The notes beneath the pieces are model-generated. The model had not been told where the DNA came from. It did not search any database and saw only the letters and a program-made list of their open reading frames with translations. A stretch of DNA of 64,000 bases from Streptomyces peucetius (GTDB taxonomy: Bacteria; Actinomycetota; Actinomycetes; Streptomycetales; Streptomycetaceae): NCBI RefSeq assembly GCF_025854275.1, contig NZ_CP107567.1, positions 7,192,001 to 7,256,000 of the forward strand, given 5' to 3'. Both the position numbers and the translations under genes were made by a program. Below, one piece after another: positions 1 to 8,001 of this stretch. Position 1 is the stretch's first letter. Each line of letters begins with the position of its first letter.

Positions 1-131
1 ACAACGATGTGCTCGGGGCCCGGCGGCATGGGGCAGAACTCGTCCTCCAGCAGGCGGCGGACCTCGTCGCGCGTCTCCGCTGCAGAGAGGGGAAACACGG
101 TGCGGTCGCGGCCGCTCCGGACCGTCGTCAT
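1..131 (-). CDS. Putative ATP-binding (RsbW-like) protein, 5' part only
   Basis: An open frame begins with ATG at 131 and leaves the window at its left edge, giving 43 residues that start MTTVRSGRDRTVFPLSAAET. A strong GGAGG ribosome site lies 7 bases upstream of the ATG. The visible part (AETRDEVRRLLEDEF, then PPGPEHIV) resembles the N-terminus of streptomycete anti-sigma-type HATPase proteins, where a VSELVTNAI motif normally follows. That motif would lie outside the window, so the family call is inference. The gene is divergent from the WhiB-like gene, with about 210 bp between them. Confidence 0.45.
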   Translation of the reverse strand, partial: MTTVRSGRDRTVFPLSAAETRDEVRRLLEDEFCPMPPGPEHIV

Positions 132-341
132 GCGTCCTCCAACTCGTCTTCCGTGGGCTCCGGCGCTGGTCCGTCTACCCGGGAAGCCTGGTCGCACACG
201 CCCTCTTGCAGACCTGCTGGCGGGTGTCAAGAGGACGTGGGCAAGGCGCGTTCTCCGACGGCCCGCGCCCGAAACGCGCTCCCGGAGGCTGTTGATACGT
301 CATTGAGCCGGTGTTTATCGGCCATCGGCAAGGTGGTCCGT

Positions 342-596
342 ATGCCGATCAACACCATCTTTCCCACCGCCGAGGACGAACTCTCCTGGCAGGAGGGCGC
401 GTTGTGCGCCCAGGCGGGTCCCGAGTTCTTCTTCCCGGCGCCAGGGTCCTCCACCCGCGAGGCCAAGCAGCTCTGCGGAGCGTGCGAAGGCCGGGTGGCG
501 TGCCTGGAGTACGCCCTGACCCACGACGAGAGGTTCGGCGTCTGGGGCGGCCTCTCGGAGAAGGAACGCCTCCGCCTCAGGCACGCCCCGCGCTGA
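342..596 (+). CDS. WhiB-like (Wbl) iron-sulfur transcription factor
   Basis: The 84-residue product is within the usual Wbl size. It has the four cysteines that bind a [4Fe-4S] cluster: one in GALCAQ, then the LCGACEGRVAC group (C-x2-C-x5-C). These are followed by the GVWGG turn and a basic C-terminus (KERLRLRH). Wbl proteins usually bind sigma factor region 4 and tune transcription in development, stress or antibiotic resistance. Start 342 is chosen because AAGGTGG lies just upstream; the open frame extends further 5' but that part lacks family character. A GC-rich hairpin overlaps the stop codon. Which Wbl subtype it is cannot be told from sequence alone. Confidence 0.9.
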   Translation: MPINTIFPTAEDELSWQEGALCAQAGPEFFFPAPGSSTREAKQLCGACEGRVACLEYALTHDERFGVWGGLSEKERLRLRHAPR

Positions 597-604
597 GGCG
601 GGGC
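585..604 (+). terminator. Hairpin terminator overlapping the wbl stop
   Basis: GCCCCGC (585-591) pairs with GCGGGGC (598-604) around a 6-base loop that contains the stop codon. There is no U tract, as is usual for streptomycete terminators. Confidence 0.55.
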
Positions 605-761
605 AGTGGCGGACGGTCGGGAGCCGATGCGGAACGTCTCCCCGTACCCGCGCCGCGGGCCGGGAGCCGACGTCATGGTGCTGATGTCCAGACCCGGGTC
701 GCCCTCGGGGCGCTGCGGCTCATCGTCCGCGCCCAACCGGACGGAGCCGGCGACGGCCGTC

Positions 762-782
762 GGGGCGCCGGGCCGGCGCCCC
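762..782 (-). terminator. Hairpin downstream of the desaturase gene
   Basis: GGGGCGCC (762-769) and GGCGCCCC (775-782) form a perfect stem with a 5-base loop. It lies 9 bp beyond the desaturase stop on the minus strand and is a likely intrinsic terminator. Confidence 0.5.
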
Positions 783-790
783 GGCCGGCG

Positions 791-1768
791 TCACTGCGCC
801 GCTGCGCGGGCCGCCATCCGGGCCTTGCGGGCGGCGAGCTTCTCGTCGAACTTGAGCGCCTCGGAGTCCAGGCCGTTCATGTACAGGCCGAGCTCGTCCT
901 GCGCCTTCTGCCCCTCGGGCCCGAGCCCGTCGATGTCCATGACCTTCAGGAAGCGCAGCACCGGCTGCAGCACGTCGTCGTGGTGGATGCGCATGTTGTA
1001 GATCTCACCGATCGCCATCTGCGCGGCGGCACGCTCGAAGCCCGGCATGCCGTGCCCCGGCATCCGGAAGTTGACGACGACGTCCCGCACGGCCTGCATC
1101 GTCAGGTCGGGGGCGATCTCGAAGGCCGCGCCCAGCAGGTTGCGGTAGAAGACCATGTGCAGGTTCTCGTCGGTGGCGATACGCGCCAGCATCCGGTCGC
1201 ACACGGGGTCACCCGACTGGTGGCCGGTGTTGCGGTGCGACACGCGCGTCGCGAGCTCCTGGAAGGCCACGTACGCCACCGAGTGCAGCATCGAGTGGCG
1301 GTTGTCGGACTCGAAGCCCTCCGCCATGTGGGCCATCCGGAACTGCTCCAGCTTGTCCGGGTCGACGGCGCGCGACGTCAGCAGGTAGTCGCGCATCACG
1401 ATGCCGTGCCGGCCCTCCTCGGCGGTCCAGCGGTGCACCCAGGTGCCCCAGGCGCCGTCGCGGCCGAAGAGGGACGCGATCTCGTGGTGGTAGCTCGGGA
1501 GGTTGTCCTCCGTGAGCAGGTTCACCACCAGCGCGATCTTGCCGATGTCGGTCACCTTGGACTGGCCGGGCTCCCAGGCCTCGCCGTCGTCGAAGATTCC
1601 GGGGAAGTTGCGGCCGTCGGAGAAGGGAACGTACTCGTGCGGCATCCAGTCCTTGGCGACCTTCAGATGGCGGTTGAGTTCCTTCTCCACCACCTCTTCC
1701 AGCGCGTACAGCAGCCGGGCGTCTGTCCACGCTTCCGAACTGCCGAGGTGGGGAGAGGTGATCGTCAC
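791..1768 (-). CDS. desA: Acyl-ACP desaturase (ferritin-like di-iron enzyme)
   Basis: The 325-residue protein belongs to the soluble stearoyl-ACP desaturase family (fatty acid desaturase type 2), which puts a cis double bond into acyl-ACP using a di-iron centre, O2 and reductant. The iron-ligand motifs EEGRHG and DENLH are visible at the expected spacing, together with the upstream helix EKELNRHLKVAKDW. Length matches the family. The start is GTG 1768, preceded by AGGAG at a 5-base gap. The gene stands alone on the minus strand, and its promoter region carries a cluster of CGTAGGTTA operator half-sites, which suggests control by a TetR-type lipid regulator encoded elsewhere. The symbol follows actinobacterial usage; the substrate is not shown by the sequence. 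Confidence 0.85.
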   Translation of the reverse strand: MTITSPHLGSSEAWTDARLLYALEEVVEKELNRHLKVAKDWMPHEYVPFSDGRNFPGIFDDGEAWEPGQSKVTDIGKIALVVNLLTEDNLPSYHHEIASLFGRDGAWGTWVHRWTAEEGRHGIVMRDYLLTSRAVDPDKLEQFRMAHMAEGFESDNRHSMLHSVAYVAFQELATRVSHRNTGHQSGDPVCDRMLARIATDENLHMVFYRNLLGAAFEIAPDLTMQAVRDVVVNFRMPGHGMPGFERAAAQMAIGEIYNMRIHHDDVLQPVLRFLKVMDIDGLGPEGQKAQDELGLYMNGLDSEALKFDEKLAARKARMAARAAAQ

Positions 1769-1792
1769 GGGGGCTCCTGGGGGACGGGAGAG

Positions 1793-1829
1793 TTACCTAC
1801 GTAGTCGTAGGTTACGAAACCGTAGGTTA
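1793..1829. promoter_or_regulatory. Operator cluster upstream of the desaturase gene
   Basis: TTACCTACG (1793-1801) and CGTAGGTTA (1806-1814) form an inverted repeat with one mismatch and a 4-bp spacer. A second identical CGTAGGTTA sits at 1821-1829, 15 bp from the first, and a related TTACGTAGGGTTA occurs near 1873-1885. The sites lie 25-60 bp upstream of the GTG start, across the likely promoter. The layout is typical of TetR-family lipid regulators; the regulator itself is not identified. Confidence 0.6.
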
Positions 1830-1840
1830 AACGCGTCATA

Positions 1841-1863
1841 AGGTCCGGGCCAAGCCCGGATCC
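1841..1863 (-). terminator. Hairpin between the ABC-F gene and desA
   Basis: TCCGGGC and GCCCGGA flank a CAA loop, extended by partial GG/CC pairing. It lies downstream of the ABC-F stop and upstream of the desA operator, so it may end ABC-F transcription before the desA promoter. About 175 bp separate it from the ABC-F stop. Between them (about 1940-2010) is a GC-rich stretch with three imperfect CCCGGGAA direct repeats. Confidence 0.35.
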
Positions 1864-2035
1864 CCGATGTCCGGTTACGTAGGGTTATGGGGCCTGCTCC
1901 CGCAGGGTGCGGCGAGAGGCATGTCACGCATCCGGCCCTACCCCCCGGCCCCGGGAACCCGCCGCCCCGGGGCCCGGGAATCCGCCGGCCCGGGCCCGGG
2001 AACGTGGAAACCCCGCCCGCTCCCGCCCCCGGCCG

Positions 2036-3679
2036 TCATTCCGCCGGGAACGCCTCCTCCCGCAACTCCTCCCGCGAGGCGTCCCGCAGCTCGCCGTCCA
2101 GCAGCAGCCACCGGGTGATACCGATCGAATCCAGGAACACCGGGTCGTGGCTCGCGACGATCAGCGCCCCCTCGTACGACTCCAGCGCCGCCGTCAGGCT
2201 GCGCACGCTCGCCATGTCGAGGTTGTTCGTCGGCTCGTCCAGCATGAGCAGCTTCGGGGCCGGCTCGGCCAGCAGCAGGGCCGCGAGCGCCGCGCGGAAC
2301 CGCTCGCCACCCGAGAGCGTCCCGGCCGGCTGGTCGGCGAGCGCGCCCCGGAACAGGAAGCGCGCCAGCCGCGCCCTGATCCGGTTGTTCGTGGCGTCGG
2401 GCGCGAACCGGGCCACGTTCTCCACCACGCTCAGCTCGTCGTCGAGCAGATCCAGGCGCTGCGGCAGGAAACGGAGCGGGACCTCGGCCACCGCCTCGCC
2501 CGCCACCGGCTCCAGCTCGCCCGCGATGGTGCGCAGCAGCGTCGTCTTGCCCGCGCCGTTGCGTCCCACGAGCGCGATCCGCTCCGGCCCGCGCACCTCG
2601 AACCCGCCCTTCACCTCGGCGCCGTACCGCAGCCGCAGGTCCTGCAGGCGCAGTACCTCGCGCCCGGGGTGCACCTGGGTGCTGGGCAGTTCGATACGGA
2701 TCTCGTCGTCGTCGCGCACCGCCTCCACGGCCTCGTCGAGACGCTCCTTCGCCCCGGCGAGTTTCTCCGCGTGCATGATGCGGTGTTTGCCGGCCGACTC
2801 CTGGGCCGCGCGCTTGCGCGCGTTCATCACGATCTTGGGCTCCCGCTTGGTGTCGTACATCTTCTGGCCGTACCGCTTGCGGCGGGCCAGCTTGACCCGT
2901 GCGTCGGCGAGTTCGCGCTTCTGGCGCTGCACGTCGGCCTCCGCGACCCGCACCATCCGCTCCGCCGCCAGCTGTTCGACGGCGAGCGCCTGCTCGTACG
3001 CCGTGTAGTTGCCGCCGTACCAGCTGACCTCGCCGTCCCGCAGATCGGCGATCTGGTCGACCAGTTCGAGCAGCCGGCGGTCGTGGCTGACCACGACCAG
3101 GACTCCGGACCAGCGCGCCACCGCGTCGTACAGGCGCCGGCGGGCGAACAGGTCGAGGTTGTTCGTCGGTTCGTCGAGCAGCAGCACATCGGGCCGCGCC
3201 AGCAGCAGTGCGGCCAGCCGCAGCAGGACGCCCTCGCCGCCGGAGACCTCGCCGAGGGTGCGGTCGAGGCCGATGTGCCCGAGGCCCAGCTCGTCCAGCG
3301 TGGCCCGGGCGCGTTCCTCGACGTCCCAGTCGTCGCCGACCGCGGTGAAGTGCTCCTCGGAGGGGTCACCCGCCTCGATGGCGTGCAGCGCGGCGCGGGT
3401 GCGCGCGATGCCGAGGACCTGGTCGACCCGCAGGCCGGTGTCCAGGACGACGTTCTGCGGCAGGTGGCCGACCTCGCCGAGGGTGCGGACCGCTCCGCCC
3501 GAGGGTGCGACGGCACCGGCGATCAGTTTCAACAGGGTTGACTTCCCTGACCCGTTGAGACCGATGAGGCCGGTCGTGCCGGGCCCGATCGTGAGATCGA
3601 AGCCGTCGAACACGACGGTGCCGTCGGGCCAGGAGAAGTCGAGCGCGGAGCAGGTGACGAAGGTGGGGGAAGTAGACAC
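2036..3679 (-). CDS. ABC-F ATPase (ribosome-acting, possible antibiotic resistance)
   Basis: The 547-residue soluble protein has two ABC domains joined by a charged linker and no membrane segments, the ABC-F layout. Domain 1 has Walker A GLNGSGKST, signature SGGEG and Walker B LLLDEPTNNLD. Domain 2 has GRNGAGKTT, LSGGERFR and LLMLDEPTNNLD. ABC-F proteins bind the ribosomal E site; many actinobacterial members protect against macrolides, lincosamides, streptogramins A or pleuromutilins. The start is GTG 3679, with GGAGG four bases upstream. The gene has a consensus-like promoter more than 200 bp upstream and a structured leader, which fits drug-induced attenuation. Whether it gives resistance cannot be read from sequence. 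Confidence 0.85.
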   Translation of the reverse strand: MSTSPTFVTCSALDFSWPDGTVVFDGFDLTIGPGTTGLIGLNGSGKSTLLKLIAGAVAPSGGAVRTLGEVGHLPQNVVLDTGLRVDQVLGIARTRAALHAIEAGDPSEEHFTAVGDDWDVEERARATLDELGLGHIGLDRTLGEVSGGEGVLLRLAALLLARPDVLLLDEPTNNLDLFARRRLYDAVARWSGVLVVVSHDRRLLELVDQIADLRDGEVSWYGGNYTAYEQALAVEQLAAERMVRVAEADVQRQKRELADARVKLARRKRYGQKMYDTKREPKIVMNARKRAAQESAGKHRIMHAEKLAGAKERLDEAVEAVRDDDEIRIELPSTQVHPGREVLRLQDLRLRYGAEVKGGFEVRGPERIALVGRNGAGKTTLLRTIAGELEPVAGEAVAEVPLRFLPQRLDLLDDELSVVENVARFAPDATNNRIRARLARFLFRGALADQPAGTLSGGERFRAALAALLLAEPAPKLLMLDEPTNNLDMASVRSLTAALESYEGALIVASHDPVFLDSIGITRWLLLDGELRDASREELREEAFPAE

Positions 3680-3847
3680 AGGGCCTCCCGGTTGCTTGGT
3701 GCGGAACGGGCAACAGGTGGAGACACCGGGGGCGGGGCGACGGACGCCCAGGAGGAAGGTCCTGGTCGCGGAGTGGACGGCATGAGTCGTCGAGGTCGCA
3801 CACGCGGGGCACGGGCCGAAGGCCGTACCGCAGGGTGTCTCAAGACC

Positions 3848-3859
3848 TCAGACGAGCAA
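3848..3859 (-). promoter_or_regulatory. Possible 3-codon leader ORF of the ABC-F gene
   Basis: TTG CTC GTC TGA (3859-3848) follows a GGAG at 3870-3867 with a 7-base gap, about 30 nt into the predicted leader. Downstream the leader can form several hairpins, including one near 3800-3825 (GGTACGG...CCGTGCC) and CCAGGA/TCCTGG near 3748-3765. A very short translated ORF before hairpins is the layout of ribosome-mediated attenuation. This is inference; no translation evidence is available here. Confidence 0.35.
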
Positions 3860-3896
3860 CGTCCTACTCCGATCGACGACAACAGAACCGTCGTGA

Positions 3897-3925
3897 ACGG
3901 TAGAAGGCCGCCGAGCCGCAGTCAA
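3897..3925 (-). promoter_or_regulatory. Promoter of the ABC-F gene
   Basis: On the minus strand TTGACT (3925-3920) and TACCGT (3902-3897) are separated by exactly 17 bp. Transcription would start near 3890, giving a leader of about 210 nt before the GTG at 3679. Confidence 0.55.
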
Positions 3926-3966
3926 CGGGATTTAGAACTCCTGACGAAATGATCTTCGAGGTGGTT

Positions 3967-4840
3967 GGATCACTCCGGGACTGATGATCCGGGGGTGCGG
4001 GGTGGCCCGGCCGAAGCCGTGGGCAGTCGATGACGAGTTGTGGGCGGTGATCGAGCCGCTGTTGCCCAAGGTCGAGCGTCGAACCCGGCATCCGGGACGC
4101 AAGCGGCATCCGGACCGGCTCGTGTTCCAGGGCATCCTGTTCGTCCTGCACACCGGGATCGCCTGGGAACACCTTCCGCAGGAACTCGGCTTCGGCTCCG
4201 GCATGACCTGCTGGCGCCGGCTGGCCGAGTGGACCGAGGCCGATGTGTGGCCGCGACTGCACGAGGCCTTCCTCGCCAAGATCCGCGGCGCAAACGCCCT
4301 GGACTTCTCCCGGGCGGCGGTCGACGGCTCCCACATCCGGGCGTTAAAGGGGGCTCCAAGACCGGACGAAGCCCCGTCGACCGGGGCAGGGCGGGCAGCA
4401 AGCATCACCTGATCACCGACGCCACCGGCATCCCGCTCGCCGCCACCCTGACCGGCGGCAACCGCAACGACGTCACCCAGCTGATCCCACTCCTTCAGGC
4501 CGTGCCGTCCGTGCGGGGCAAGCGTGGCCGGCCCCGGCGCCGCCCGGACGTAGTACTGGCCGACCGCGGCTACGACCACGACTAGTACCGCCGTCTCGTC
4601 TGGGACCTCGGCGTGAAGCCGTTGATCGCCCCGAGGCACCGAGCACGGCCCCGGGCTCGGTACCCAACGTTGGGTCGTGGAACGCGCCTTCGCCCACCTG
4701 CACTGGTTCCGTCGCCTGCGCATCCGCTGGGAGATACGCGACGACATCCACGAAGCCTTCCTCACTCTCGGATGCACACTCATCTGCTGGCGGCGCCTGG
4801 CCGCAGTTCAGCGCCGCCACTCATAGGCACCCGGTGAAGA
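3967..4840 (+). mobile_element. Degraded IS5-type insertion sequence
   Basis: The element is defined by its transposase reading frames at 3984-4826. Candidate weak terminal repeats are GGATCACTCCGGG on the left and the complement of CCCGGTGAAGACTCC on the right, but the exact ends and a target duplication were not established. The transposase carries a nonsense codon and an extra frameshift, so the copy is probably dead. Confidence 0.6.
3984..4826 (+). pseudogene. IS5-family DDE transposase, two-frame, inactivated
   Basis: Frame A (3984-4412) gives the DUF4096-like N-terminus (AVIEPLLPKVERRTRHPGRK, GIAWEHLPQELGFG) and the first catalytic Asp in AVDGSHIRAL. Frame B continues with GSKHHLITDATGIPLA, TGGNRNDVTQ and VVLADRGYDHD. 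The switch falls on A AAG GGG near 4345-4355, a canonical -1 slippery heptamer, so A-to-B fusion was probably programmed. Frame B then meets TAG at 4583-4585, where a Lys codon (DHDKYRR) is expected. A further frameshift near 4640-4670 precedes the C-terminal block (QRWVVERAFAHLHWFRRLRI). The final stop is at 4824-4826. Confidence 0.75.
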
Positions 4841-5260
4841 CTCCAGCACTTCGCTCGGCCACTCCTGCAGCACCTGCCTGAGTAGCTTCCGCTGCTCGCC
4901 GATCCAGCCCTCTTCAAGACTCATGGGAAGGAACACGGAGACGCACGAACTGCCCAGATCTTCTACACGGACAGCGACAGTCTCATGCTCCTCGTTGTAC
5001 GGCTGGATCTTGATCTCGGGGCTGTGGTCGTCATCCCTCCAACAGATGTCCTGACCGGCGGCAAGCAGGTCCAGAGCACGGGACCACTCCTCCAGGTCGG
5101 AAGGGAACAGGGACATGGCCAGCCGACCGCCGACGAAGCTGCTGGTCACAATGACCTCTGCGTCGAGCTGGTCGTGACATTGCAGCACGCCCGGCGACCT
5201 ACGCCCCAGCACACGCACCCGGAAGCTGTTGTCACCATCCGAGAGGCTGATCAGTTCCAC
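4808..5260 (-). CDS. DUF5959 family protein
   Basis: The protein of about 150 residues starts VELISLSDGDNSFRVRVLGR and contains DAEVIVTSSFVGGRL and SLFPSDLEEWSRALDLL, the pattern of the streptomycete DUF5959 family. Function is unknown; no signal peptide or membrane segment is visible. GTG 5260 is preferred (AGAGGG six bases upstream, and the family usually begins at this point); GTG 5287 would add nine residues. The stop (4808-4810) lies inside the 3' end of the convergent IS transposase frame, so the last residues (about AYEWRR) are probably supplied by the insertion sequence. Confidence 0.7.
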   Translation of the reverse strand: MELISLSDGDNSFRVRVLGRRSPGVLQCHDQLDAEVIVTSSFVGGRLAMSLFPSDLEEWSRALDLLAAGQDICWRDDDHSPEIKIQPYNEEHETVAVRVEDLGSSCVSVFLPMSLEEGWIGEQRKLLRQVLQEWPSEVLESSPGAYEWRR

Positions 5261-5452
5261 CCTGCACCCTCTGCCCTGCCCGCTCACATCTGTCAGAGCT
5301 CAGGGTCTCTGAACCAGATCAACGGGCACAAGCAGGTTGTCCCCGCCTCATTCCGTAAGGGGTTCTCAGTGCCACGGGACCCGCCCGCCCGATCACGATG
5401 ATGCCGGAAACCCGCCAGCCCGGTGGCGACCAGCCCTGATTGAGTGCTCGCC

Positions 5453-6262
5453 ATGACGAACCTCCGCGATCTCGCCGACCACTTCCGTGCCCTGCACACC
5501 CGGGACCGCCCGCTGGTCCTCCCCAACGCCTGGGACACCGCGAGCGCCCGGATCATCGCCGAGGCCGGCGCGCCGGCGATCGCCACCACGAGCGCCGGCG
5601 TCGCCTGGGACCTGGGCGCGGCGGACGGCGAGCGCCTCGGCCGCACCGCGGCGCTCGAACAGGCGGCCCGCATCGCCGCCGCCGTGGACGTGCCCGTCAG
5701 CGCGGACATCGAGGGCGGTTACGCGAAGGACGCCGACGGCGTCGTGGCCACCGTCCGCCAGGTCCTCGACGCGGGGATCGTCGGCGTCAACATCGAGGAC
5801 GGCCCCCGTTCCGCCGCCGAACACGCGCGGCGTGTCGCGGCGGCGCGCAGGGCCGCCGACGCCGCGGGCGTGCCGCTCTTCGTCAACGCCCGCGTCGACG
5901 TGTACCTGGCAGGCATCGGCGCCGCGTCCGACCGGCTGGAGGAGACGCTGAAGCGGGCCGCCGCCTGCGTCGCGGCCGGCGCCGACGGCATCTTCGTACC
6001 GGGCGTGACACAGCCGGCCACCGTGGCGGCGCTGGCGCAGGGGATCGGCGCCCCGCTAAGCGTGATGGCGGGCCCCGGCGCGCCCGCCGTGGCGGAGCTG
6101 GGGCGGCTCGGCGCGGCACGCGTCAGCGTCGGCCCCGCGATCGCACAGGCCGCGCACGCGCTCGTACGGTCGGCGGCACGGGAACTCCTCGACGAGGGCA
6201 CGTACGGCTCCCTGGCGGGCGGATACGACTACGGGGAGCTCGACGCGCTGCTGGGCGGGTGA
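5453..6262 (+). CDS. Isocitrate lyase/PEP mutase superfamily protein
   Basis: The 269-residue protein is a TIM-barrel member of the ICL/PEPM superfamily. Visible signatures are LPNAWDTASARIIAEAG, ATTSAGVAW, the metal-binding stretch PVSADIEGGY, and VGVNIEDG. Superfamily members cleave or form C-C or P-C bonds next to a carboxylate. The K(K/R)CGH catalytic-cysteine loop of true isocitrate and methylisocitrate lyases is absent, so it belongs to the uncharacterised branch often labelled carboxyvinyl-carboxyphosphonate phosphorylmutase-like. ATG 5453 matches the family start; no clear ribosome site precedes it, and GTG 5444 is an alternative. It is flanked by IS-associated DNA on both sides. Confidence 0.8.
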   Translation: MTNLRDLADHFRALHTRDRPLVLPNAWDTASARIIAEAGAPAIATTSAGVAWDLGAADGERLGRTAALEQAARIAAAVDVPVSADIEGGYAKDADGVVATVRQVLDAGIVGVNIEDGPRSAAEHARRVAAARRAADAAGVPLFVNARVDVYLAGIGAASDRLEETLKRAAACVAAGADGIFVPGVTQPATVAALAQGIGAPLSVMAGPGAPAVAELGRLGAARVSVGPAIAQAAHALVRSAARELLDEGTYGSLAGGYDYGELDALLGG

Positions 6263-6784
6263 CGCGGCCGGGGCGGGACCGGCCGACCGGTGGGCAGAAG
6301 AGTAAGTCGGTACAGCTCCTCGAGTGTGCGGGCCCGGTATCACTGCTTGCTGAGATCTTGGGGGGTCTTGTGCAGAGGAAGACCGACCGCTGTGACCGCT
6401 GTACTGGTATGCCTGGTGGGTTGGCGCAGCCTTGACCAGCTGCGTCAATGAGGCTTTTGCATCATCGGTCCGAGCCGGCCAGATGCAGGTCCTCGGTGAG
6501 CCCGTGGACGGTATCGGTCCTGGGGTTTCTGGCGCCGGTGAAGACGACGTCGCCGAAGTGCAGGCCGGGGGTGCGGCTGGTAGGGCGGCAGCAGGGCCGA
6601 GGCGTGCGCGTTGCGTGGGCGGCGCAGCCGGGCCCCTGCCGGGGCCCGGTCGGGCGGGAGCGGGTGCATTTAGGACGGCAGCGACCCGGACAGCGCACCA
6701 ATGGATGCCGTACCCACGCCGGTACGAACCAATGGGAGGGAGGCGGCGGCGTCCGTCGTCGAGTTCGGTGCGGGAAGGGGAACG
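6263..6784. other. Intergenic region without recognised gene
   Basis: About 520 bp lie between the PEP-mutase-like gene and the GAP-family gene. On the minus strand a frame near 6460-6580 reads FGDVVFTGARNPRTDTVHG, and stops follow within 100 bp. I could not assign it to a family. It may be a gene remnant or IS debris. Confidence 0.3.
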
Positions 6785-7417
6785 GTGGACCTCAGGATTC
6801 TCCCGCTCGCCGTCACCATGATGGTGGGCCCACAGATCATGGCCGCCATCATTTTCGTCACCACCCCGCGAGCGGTGCGCGTGTCCCTGGCGTACCTTCT
6901 CGGCCTGGCGGTCGCCACGACGGCGGGGATCGCAGTCACGCGGGGCATCTTCGCCCTCTTCGGCCACGCGGGCTCGGCGAGCATGCCATCCGACAAGGGA
7001 TCGGCGGTAACCATCGTCCAGTTCGTACTGGTCGGCCTGCTGCTGATCACCGCGGTGAAGACATACGTGAAGCGCGAGACGGCCGAGCCGCCGAAATGGC
7101 TCGGAACGCTGATGGACGTGGGTCCGAGAAGGGCCTTCTGGATCGCTCTGGTCGTGATCCTGCTGATGCCGTCCGACATTGCGGTCATGCTGACCGTCGG
7201 TGCACACATGGAGCAGCACGATGTGGGCCTGGGTGCGGCACTGCCCTTCATCGGAGCCACCATTCTGATCGCGGCGCTGCCGCTCCTGCTGTATCTGCTG
7301 TTCGGCAAGCGCGCTCAGCGGAGGATGCCTCGGCTGCGGCAGTGGGTGAACTCCCACAGTTGGCTGGTCAACATCGCTGCCTGCCTGATCTTCATCGCAC
7401 TCATCCTCAGCGAATGA
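6785..7417 (+). CDS. GAP-family (SfLAP-like) integral membrane protein
   Basis: The 210-residue protein has about six hydrophobic segments, for example LAVTMMVGPQIMAAIIFV, SLAYLLGLAVATTAGIAV, FWIALVVILLMPSDIAVML and LPFIGATILIAALPLLLYLL. The order and the MPSDI motif match the GAP/Sap (sulfolipid-1-addressing-protein-like) family, whose members are linked to export of glycolipids or peptidoglycolipids in mycobacteria. The substrate here is unknown. GTG 6785 is chosen because AAGGGGAACG precedes it and the family starts at VDLRILPLAV; an in-frame ATG at 6701 would add a non-conserved tail. Confidence 0.7.
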   Translation: MDLRILPLAVTMMVGPQIMAAIIFVTTPRAVRVSLAYLLGLAVATTAGIAVTRGIFALFGHAGSASMPSDKGSAVTIVQFVLVGLLLITAVKTYVKRETAEPPKWLGTLMDVGPRRAFWIALVVILLMPSDIAVMLTVGAHMEQHDVGLGAALPFIGATILIAALPLLLYLLFGKRAQRRMPRLRQWVNSHSWLVNIAACLIFIALILSE

Positions 7418-7544
7418 GCCGCCGTTTGACGATCTGCACCAGACGGCGCCGAAGGCGGCAGGGCTGCCGTAGTAGTGGCGGCGATCGGCCTCGAAGTCGG
7501 TGGTGACGGCGTAGTCGACCGTCGGGCAGGTGGGGGATGGCAGA

Positions 7545-7808
7545 CCCTGGGCACATGCTCAGCAGGGTGCCGCGCAGGCGGTCGACCACGCGGGTGCGGT
7601 CCTCCACCAGGTCGGCCCGGCGTCCGGTCAGCAGCTCGATGGCGGCGTCGTCGCCGGGGCGGATGGGTCGCAGGTCGCGGCGCATCCTGGCCTGGTCGGC
7701 GATGACGTAGGCGTCGCGGGCGTCGGTCCTGCCCTCGCCGCGGTAGCCGTCGGAGGCCCGGTTGACCAGGCGGGCGGGCATGTAGAGGGCCTCCTGGCCG
7801 TGGCCCAC
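7545..7808 (-). pseudogene. IS110-family transposase fragment
   Basis: The minus-strand frame reads GHGQEALYMPARLVNRASD, GEGRTDARDAYVIADQARM and LTGRRADLVEDRTRVVDRLR. This is the DEDD-domain middle of IS110-type transposases (IS116/IS117 group). The N-terminal catalytic part and the C-terminal serine domain are missing. After about 7545 the frame runs into unrelated sequence that reads VDYAVTTDFEADRRHYYG in another frame; I do not recognise that piece. Confidence 0.7.
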
Positions 7809-7859
7809 GAGGAGGGCCGGCAGCAGCGCGGGCTCTCCGCCGGTGCGGGAGGTAGCGCC

Positions 7860-7938
7860 GCTGGACCCCCGTGCGGTCCACGTGCAGGATCGCGTCCTTG
7901 ACGTCGCGCAGGTCGTGCTCGGGTGGCCGATACATCAA
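7860..7938 (-). pseudogene. IS5-type transposase N-terminal fragment
   Basis: LRDVKDAILHVDRTGVQRRY followed by LPH matches the conserved N-terminal motif of IS5-type transposases (normally ...AILYVDRTGVQWRYLPHD). It is fused out of context to the IS110 fragment on its downstream side, so at least two elements recombined or were deleted here. Confidence 0.6.
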
Positions 7939-8001
7939 TCATCTGCCAACCAGAAAATCGGCGCTTGACCTTGTGGCTACTGTAAGGACGAAGATAGTGC
8001 C

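Noticed and set aside
5440..6435. 331-codon plus-strand frame overlapping the PEP-mutase-like gene
   Set aside because: It is an Arg-rich shadow frame; the gene in the other frame has conserved metal-binding motifs.
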